Positions 57,217 through 64,000 of a stretch of 64,000 nucleotides of DNA are shown piece after piece. The stretch is from assembly GCA_033961575.1 (NCBI GenBank), contig CM066737.1, positions 85,122,271 through 85,186,270 on the forward strand, written 5' to 3'. The notes beneath the pieces are model-generated. The model saw nothing but the letters and a program-made list of their open reading frames with translations, was not told the origin of the DNA and made no database searches. How positions within the stretch are numbered: position 1 is the stretch's first letter; the number at the start of each line of letters is the position of its first letter. Source of the DNA: Aselliscus stoliczkanus (Eukaryota; Chordata; Mammalia; Chiroptera; Hipposideridae). Made by a program: the position numbers and the translations under genes.

Positions 57217-60200
57217 TGTGCTTGTACACTGCCCACAGCACTTGATTGCTATCAGGAAATCACATTCCAAATCAAATTAAAGGAAAATGCCAGAGCCTTT
57301 TCATCTGTGGCCATTATTAGTGTCAGCCTGAAAATTACTGACAGCTAGTCAGAATGGTTTGTGTTCTTTTCTCTCTAAGCATTACCTAACTGTGAATAAT
57401 AATTCCATTAATCATGCATTTGAAACAAGTAAATTATCCAACAGAACATCATAATCAGTTGCATCAAAGAACCTTCTAGGAAGACCTCATGTGGCTTTGT
57501 TTTAGCTTCCCCATTTGCGCCCTTCCCCAGATATTATACTTTCAGAAAAGTCAGTGGCTGTCTCCTAGCACTGAAAAGTATCCAAGTATAGATGCCTTTG
57601 CAAATGAAGCCATAACCATTGAAAGCAATGGTTTATATTTACTTATTTATTTAGGTTTAATGTCAGCCCCATGATTTGCCAGTCTTTCCCTGTGGGTGAC
57701 TACAGTAGATGCTGCAGGCAGACAGTGATCATTTGCAAAGGACTGGTCTTTCCTTGGCAGCTACTAGAGAGCCTGACATTCAAGTTTCATTCCAGCTACC
57801 AGCTGGACCTCTTATATTTATATGTCCTCATCATGGAAACACACTCCCTCCAGTCATAACATTATCCTCAGTCCACTGACAAAATGAAAGTTGTTATTAA
57901 ATTTACACCGAGGAGCTTCCCAATCTTCCTATTTTGTAAACAATTTCTATAACTTTCCTTTTTTCCCCCTTCCTTTCTTCCTTCCTCCCTTTCTTCCTGC
58001 CTGCCTTCCTTCCTAAAGTTGTGTTGACATCGGAATGCTTGGCTCCCTCAGGATGGAGCAGGTCTTGCTGCCCACGTTGCTCTCTGGGGTGCTGGAAAGA
58101 AGGTTACCTTACTGGAGATGTTACCTGGAGTGGCAGGGCCCAGAAAATGGTTCTTTAGTTCATCATTGTAAGATAGCATTTCTTCTTCTCAACATTGTTT
58201 TATTTATATTGTCATTACCATTGGGGTTATATTTTCTTTCATAAAGAAGAAAATAGACAAAATATATTGATTTCAAAACCAGAGTCAGAACCACCAATAA
58301 TATCAATTGATACAAAGTCTGTTTATTTGGATGTGAAGTGAGAGGAAGAAGGTAAAACATTCTGTAATTCTATTAAACACATATACTATGACCCCCTTGG
58401 GCTGCAGATGCCCTGCTAGGCTCTGAATTGTGTGTGTATGTGGGGGGGGCAGGTGAAGAAGATATAAATATGAATAAAAGATAGTTATCTTTATCAGAGA
58501 ATTTGTACTTTATTTGATCTTAAAAAAGCTGAAATGTGACACAGAATTGAGTCAAATCCCACATTTCAGTTCCATGTTTACGAAATTGATTCTTCTTAAC
58601 AGCTGAATATCCTGGGCATCCAAACATTATTTGGCTGTATAGAAGTGGTTGATGAGTATCTAATGAGGCATCACAAAACCCTTACTACACATTTAAAATG
58701 AATAGAAAAGCTGGGGAAGCAGGAATTTAATGTGCTCTCAGGTGTAGGAGCCAGGGATGTGCCGGCTTTGATCTCCTTTTAAGAAATAACTTGCTGTTCA
58801 GCAGCAAGGGGTACCATTTACTTATAGCTTCCAGCTGCATTGCCTTCAGGAGCCGCCTCAGCTTTCCAGTAGATGCTATGCTTTTTCTGGACAACCCCTA
58901 GTCAATGACTGTGGCATTACTGAAGCCTGGTCATTCCTGCCCAACGTAAGGCTCTAACAAGCATTCTTTGCTTCCTAGCTCCTACTGGGTTAGCTGAGAC
59001 TGTCAGATCTGCATCATGGACTAAGGCTGTCTCTGCCCAATCCTGCTCCCTTCCCCCCTTTTATCTTTCTCAGGCATTATCCCACAATGAACTTCTTGTG
59101 CTCATAACTGTTTCCATGTCCACCTCCCAAAGGACCCCAATGACCCACTGTCTCTGCCTAAACCTGTAACTTATTTAAAGCAAAATAGAAGCAATTTTAA
59201 GTCAAGGTCAGAAATTTTAAAATGTCTGCAAAATTATCTACCCCCTAACAAATTTTCTTTCTGTAGGAAAAGAAGTTGTGTTTCTTTGGGCAGGTCACTA
59301 AGCCATTGTAAATGTCTTTTGGGGAAGTCTCATTGGCAGTCCTGTAACAAGGGAGCTTTGATAGAGCCTGGCCCTGGAGAAGTTAAAAATAATAATTAAA
59401 TCAACTAAAAGTTTGTATATGTTTTAGTATCAGCATGGGCCCAGTAATTTTAAACGAAGTCAGTAATAAAATAACCTTCCCTGTCAAGGTGAAAGGCTCG
59501 CCTCTCCCCCACCCCTGGCTTGACATGCCACTGCAAACTGTTTAAATTATAAACGTGAAATGGTCTTCATTTTAACTGCTTTCAACCATGAAATCTCAAA
59601 TTCTCCCTCTCATAAAATATTGGGCAAATCCTTTATCTTTGGATATGAAAATTTTGTATAGTCCTGTTTAAAACTCTAATATTACATTTATTATTCTAAA
59701 GCTCTTTCAGTTAATGCTGGGTTTCTGTCTAAAGAGATCTGGAGTGACAGATTGTGATTTCTCTGCTCCCTGTCTCATACCTCTTGCCCTACGTGTAGCT
59801 CTTGATGTGTGTATGCATATGATGGTGGGGTCTGGGTCTAGGATATTCTCTCTCCCTTGCTCTTATGCATGTTGCTTGTCTAGGTTTGGAAACAGGGAGG
59901 ACAGTCAGGAATATAGAGATACTTGTACATAACTGCTGCCTTTTGGAGCCCCAGCTCTCGCTTTGATTTGGTCTAATTCTGCCTGTTATTACTGGTATGT
60001 CCAGTCAGTTCCTATGGCTCCAAGTGGAGCCCCACTCCAAGTGGAGTCCCTGAAATAGGAAAGCAAAATAAAACTAAAAGAGAGATAGTTGAGTCTTAAT
60101 ACACAAACTAGAGAAGATTTTCCAGAAAACAGATTAGTAAGAGATCAAAAAGCAAGCACACTTCCAGCCACATGCTCTTACGACTACCATGATAAGATGT

Positions 60201-60663
60201 GAAATAATCAGTCTTCTACTGGGGGTGAAAGAATGCCAATTTATAGTTGAAGACCCTCACATCACGAGCTTCAAGCAAAAATCAAGTACAGATGCAATAC
60301 AAGTATTTCAAGTTTTAGTCTTAGAGCAACTGTACAAAATGATGCAATGTAACTTTTCCTAGTCTTACTCCTCAAGGCCAACACTTGGGGACAAATTTGT
60401 ATTCCACATCATCCTGATCAGATGGTGGATTCCCCAGGTGGCAAATGATGCTTCTTTATCACCAGAGCCCTTTAATTGCATGGGTTCTTGGGAATGTTGT
60501 GAGTTTCTAGGAGTTGTATAATATTCTAGAAAGGGAGAGAAAACCAGATTGAAATCAGGAAACATGTCTAAATAATCATTGCTGACAAACTTCCTAAAGT
60601 TTCTCAGAGAAAGGTATCTTAATTTCTAAGATTACAGATATTTGTGGTCATTTCTTTCTCCAT
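57217..60663. other. Unassigned DNA with a TTCC tract
   Basis: A pyrimidine-rich (TTCC)n tract lies at 57965-58015. 58740-59150 might be an old LTR: 'GCCCAACGTAAGGCTCTAAC', 'GACTAAGGCTGTCTCTGCCC' and 'ATCCCACAATGAACTTCTTG' have an LTR-like order, but no ends were fixed. No gene recognised; frames are short. Confidence 0.45.
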
Positions 60664-60668
60664 TTTTT

Positions 60669-60784
60669 TTCTTTTTCTTTTTTTTTTTTTGAGGGCAATG
60701 TCACTGACCCTCATATGTGGGATCCGAACTGGGGCGGCTGGCGTCCCAAGCCAGCACTTAACCACTGCACCACTCAGCCAGCCC
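60669..60784 (-). repeat. Short SINE, minus strand
   Basis: T tail, 'GAGGGCAATGTCACTGACCC', 'GATCCGAACTGGGGCGGCTG', head 'CCACTCAGCCAGCCC'. The flanking 'CTTTCTCCATTTT' and 'CTTTTTCCATTTT' are the likely target duplication. Confidence 0.9.
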
Positions 60785-61114
60785 TCTTTTTCCATTTTAA
60801 TATTCAGTATCTTGCTTTGCTTTGTATTTTTCCTTCAATGATCAGCCCCAAGTTGTATAAACTTTAGATCCCACAAAATCTGGAGCTGCCATTGCTACTG
60901 ACCTCTTAGCTTTTGCTCTAACTTCTACTATTTTTTTTCAGACCCTTTCTCCATCCCACCCATCCTATTTCTGTTGATCTCCCAACTTCTAATTAGTAGA
61001 AGGAACGTTAATATTCCTGAATTATTTTCTTTTTCATGCATTGATGAGAGTTCATGTAAACTGGGATTTAGATTTTACCTTTGGTGAAAATAAATATTAG
61101 TCTATGTTAAAACT
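60785..61114. other. Unassigned DNA
   Basis: No gene or repeat recognised. Confidence 0.5.
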
Positions 61115-63400
61115 GCTTTATAGCCTGTTTTGCCACTTCTATTCAAAATAATATTTGAAGTTCTAGCCAGAGCAATTAGGGAAGAAAAAGAAAGGAAAGA
61201 CATTCAAATTGAATGGGAGGAAGTAAAATGTCCTCTGTTCACAGATGACATGATCTTCTATATACAAAACCCTAATGATTGCATACACCTACGCATACAC
61301 AAACTGCTAGAACTAATAAATGAATTCAGCAGTTTCAGGACAGAAAACCAACACACAAAGATTAGTTGTTTTTGGGCCAGCCGAGTGGCTCAGTTGGTTA
61401 AGAGCTCACTCAAGAGTGCGAGCTCTGAGCAACAATAGTTGCTGGTTCAATTCCGGGCTTGAGCTGAGCTGCCACTAAGCTGCCAACAGGTGGCAGGATG
61501 GCTCAGCCAAAAAAAAAAATTAGTTGTTTTTCTCTACACTGAACAATCCAAAAAGGAAATTAAGAAAAAAGAAAACTCATTTGCAGCAGCATCCAAAAGA
61601 ATAAAATGCCTAGGAATAAACTTAACTGAGAAGGTCAAAGACTTGTATACTGAAAACTAAAACAACATTGATGAAGACATTAAATAAGACACATACATGG
61701 AAATATATCTTGTATTCATCAATTGAAAGACAATATCATTAAGATGTTAACACTACCAAAGTGATCTATAGATTCAATGTAATCCCTATCAAAATTGCAA
61801 TGATGTTTTTTGAAGGAATAGAAAAATCCATTCTAAAATTCATATGGAATCTCACGGGATAGAGTAGCCAAAACATTTTTTTAAAAAGAACAAAGCTGGA
61901 GGACTCAAACTTACTGTTTTCAAAAATTAACTACAAAGCTATGGTATTTAAAATAGTACCACCATAAAGACAGACATATAGATCAGTGGAATAGAATAGA
62001 GAGCCCAGAAAGAAATCCTTACACATATGGTAAAATGATTTCCTCAAGGATTCAAGACCATTCAATAGGAAAAGGAGTCTTCACAAATAGTGTTGGGAAA
62101 ATTGGACATTCACAAGCAAAAGAATGAAGGTGGACCCTTACCTTATACAGACATTAACAAAAAAATGATCAAAAACCTAAATATAAGAGCTAAAACTATA
62201 ACACTTTTATAAGAAACAAATCGGGGAAAAGCTTCAAGACAATGGGTTTGACAATTATTTATTTGATATGACACCAAAAGCACAGACCACAAAAGAAAGA
62301 AAAAGATAAATAAGACTTCATAAAAATTTTAAAATATATATGTGCATCAAAGACATTATCGACACAGTGAAAAGGTAACCCACAGTATGGGAGAAAATGC
62401 TTACAAGCCATATATCTGATAATGGATTAATGTCCAGAGTATATAACTCCTACAAGTCAGCAACAACAAGAAGCAAACAAACCAATTAAAAATGGACAAA
62501 GGACTTGAATAGATGTTTCTTCAGAGAACATGTACAGGTCTTCATGGTCAATAAGTACATGAAAAGGTGCCTAACATCACTAATCATTAGGGAAATGCAA
62601 ATGAATACCACAATGAAGTGCCACTTCCCATTCATTAGGATTGCATTATAAAAAAGAGAAAAAAAGAAAAAAAAAAACAGCCATTGGTGAGGGTGTGGAG
62701 AAATTGGAATCCTTAGGCATTGCTGGTGGGAATGTAAAATTGTTCAGTCACCTTGGAAAACAATATTGCAGTCCCTCAAAAAACTTAAATATACAATTAC
62801 CATACCATCTAGTAGTTCCACTTCTAGGGATAGACCCAAAAGAATGGAAAGCAGGTATTTGTATTTCAATAAGAATTGAAATAGATACTTGTATACCTGT
62901 GTTCATCTCAGCATTATTCACAACAGCCAAAAGATGGAAACAGCCCAAATGTGCATAACTGGATGAATAAATAAACAAAATGTATATATATATACACACA
63001 CACAATGGAATTTTGTTTAGCTTCAAAAAGGAATGAAATTTTGACACGTTATAACATAGATGAACAAACCTTCAAGACATTATGCTATGTGTATAAGCTA
63101 GTCACAAAAGGCAAATATTTTCTGATTCCATTTATATGATATACCTAGAGTAATGAAACTCAAAAACAGTAGTAGAATGGTGGTTGCCAAAGTCTGTGGG
63201 GTGGAGGGAATGGGGAGTTATTGTTTAATGGATACAGTTTTAGTTTGTAAAGATGAAAAAGTTCTGGAGATGGATGATGGTGATGGTAACACAGCAGTGT
63301 GAGTGTATTAAATGCCTTTAGACTGTACACATAAAAATTGTTGACATGCTAAATTTTGTTAGGTATATTTTACAATAAAAATGAAATTAAATTATAAAAA
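61115..63400 (+). repeat. L1 3' part: ORF2 reverse-transcriptase end to 3' terminus
   Basis: The largest L1 piece. The frame from 61130 carries the ORF2 reverse transcriptase motif region '[20 protein letters not shown]' then [15 protein letters not shown] (the FADD box, here FTDD). It is cut by a SINE at 61374. Downstream decayed ORF2 C-terminal frames are followed by 'GGGAAATGCAAATGAATACC', 'TTGCTGGTGGGAATGTAAAA', 'GCATTATTCACAACAGCCAA', then 'GTGGTTGCCAAAGTCTGTGG' and the end 'GTATATTTTACAATAAAAAT'. Multiple stops; 5'-truncated. The reverse-transcriptase frame is preserved only for about 80 codons. Confidence 0.93.
61374..61518 (+). repeat. SINE inserted in L1 ORF2 with perfect 13-bp TSD
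   Basis: 'GGGCCAGCCGAGTGGCTCAG', 'TTGGTTAAGAGCTCACTCAA', 'AGTTGCTGGTTCAATTCCGG', then a short 'CAACAGGTGGCAGGATGGCT' tail unit and A run. ATTAGTTGTTTTT flanks it at 61361-61373 and 61519-61531. It ends with the start of a second, differently arranged unit, so it is a monomer-plus type. Confidence 0.95.
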
Positions 63401-64000
63401 CTATTATATTAAAATTGATGCTTAATTTTTAAAAATGATCAAAAATTATCTGCGTCTCCAAGGTCATACCATATATGCATCAAAGATAGCCTTTCCTGCT
63501 GATTTCAGAATTATCCTATAAACTAGTTGTTACCACACATTTCTGATTGTTTTGTTCTTGAAGAGTCACTTTGCAACTTATACTTGTGATTAAACAAACC
63601 CATTGACAGTTGCAAAGCTAACTTTTGTGTACACCCAGAAGACATCATGGTTAATGTAAACATGTTCATGCCAACTACAAAGGTAAATACCAGAGATGAC
63701 CAAAAAATGTATTATGGCATTATGCAACTTGTGGTCAGAGACTGAAGAATAAATGCAGTTTGTCACTTATTTCCTAGATTTTCCTAATCACTCTTAGAAC
63801 CATGGCTGCTCCTGTACCAAGTTACAAAAACTCAGCTTTTAAGTAGAGGAACATAAACTTTTCATATTTGGAGTCAGAGGGCTGGTATGAGAAGAAACTA
63901 GAGCCAGCCACCCAAGGGCATCCAGTGTGAATGGTGTAGTGCAATTAGGGTTTGGCTAACTTGCACTTTCAGGGAAAAGGCACTACCCAGCAATGCTGTG
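63401..64000. other. Unassigned DNA
   Basis: No gene or repeat recognised at the right edge. Confidence 0.5.

Noticed and set aside
61130..61438. 102-codon ORF as a reverse transcriptase gene
   Set aside because: It is a decayed L1 ORF2 piece that runs into a SINE and stops.

Overview
The window is nuclear DNA of a placental mammal, most likely a bat. The evidence is its repeat content: L1 3' ends, MIR, L2, MER5A/MER20-type hAT elements, Tigger elements, MLT-type LTRs, and about fifteen copies of tRNA-headed SINEs. These SINEs open with GGGCCGGC-like bases followed by GTGGCTCAGTTGGTTA or GTGGCGCAGTGGTTAA, a type I associate with bats. The bat call is an inference; mammal is secure. I find no intact host protein-coding gene, no exon chain and no tRNA, rRNA or CRISPR locus. 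The DNA is AT-rich, gene-poor intergenic or intronic sequence, and nearly every ORF is a repeat-derived or chance reading frame.

Layout. 1-12 kb: old L1 pieces, two or three antisense LTR-like blocks, a Tigger2/MER2-type element split by later insertions (6.45-7.49 kb), and a TA-flanked MITE that carries an 80-bp MADE1/Hsmar1-like hairpin (8.34 kb). 12-15 kb: an L1 fragment abutting the C-terminal end of a piggyBac transposase, with its terminal repeat and TTAA site (13.48-14.13 kb), next to a Tc/mariner-like terminus. 19.3-20.5 kb: an LTR split by a mariner transposase remnant. 22.7-28.9 kb: SINEs, a GC-rich block fused to a SINE head, a twin-primed (5'-inverted) L1, and LTR-like DNA. 31.8-33.2 kb: an L1 5'-UTR-like block with a 60-bp tandem repeat. 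33.2-39.1 kb: more SINEs, a 126-bp MITE and an old L1.

41-46.4 kb is the most informative part. An antisense L1 3' end carries two independent retroposed mRNAs. The first is a 5'-truncated, A-tailed Hsmar1-like mariner transposase transcript. The second is a nearly full-length ATP6V1B2 (V-ATPase B2 subunit) processed pseudogene with its whole 3' UTR and a 16-bp target-site duplication. A SINE with its own 16-bp duplication lies inside the pseudogene's 3' UTR, so the order of events can be read directly: L1, then ATP6V1B2, then SINE.

46.4-64 kb: an MLT1/MST-type LTR, hAT and MIR/L2 relics, SINEs, an L1 with 5'-UTR-like sequence, a complete 2.43-kb Tigger1 flanked by TA (54.79-57.21 kb), and a 2.3-kb L1 3' end interrupted by a SINE. 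There is no operon-like cooperation among genes here. The elements relate to each other only as hosts and insertions, with L1 machinery presumably having mobilised the SINEs, the mariner transcript and the ATP6V1B2 mRNA.
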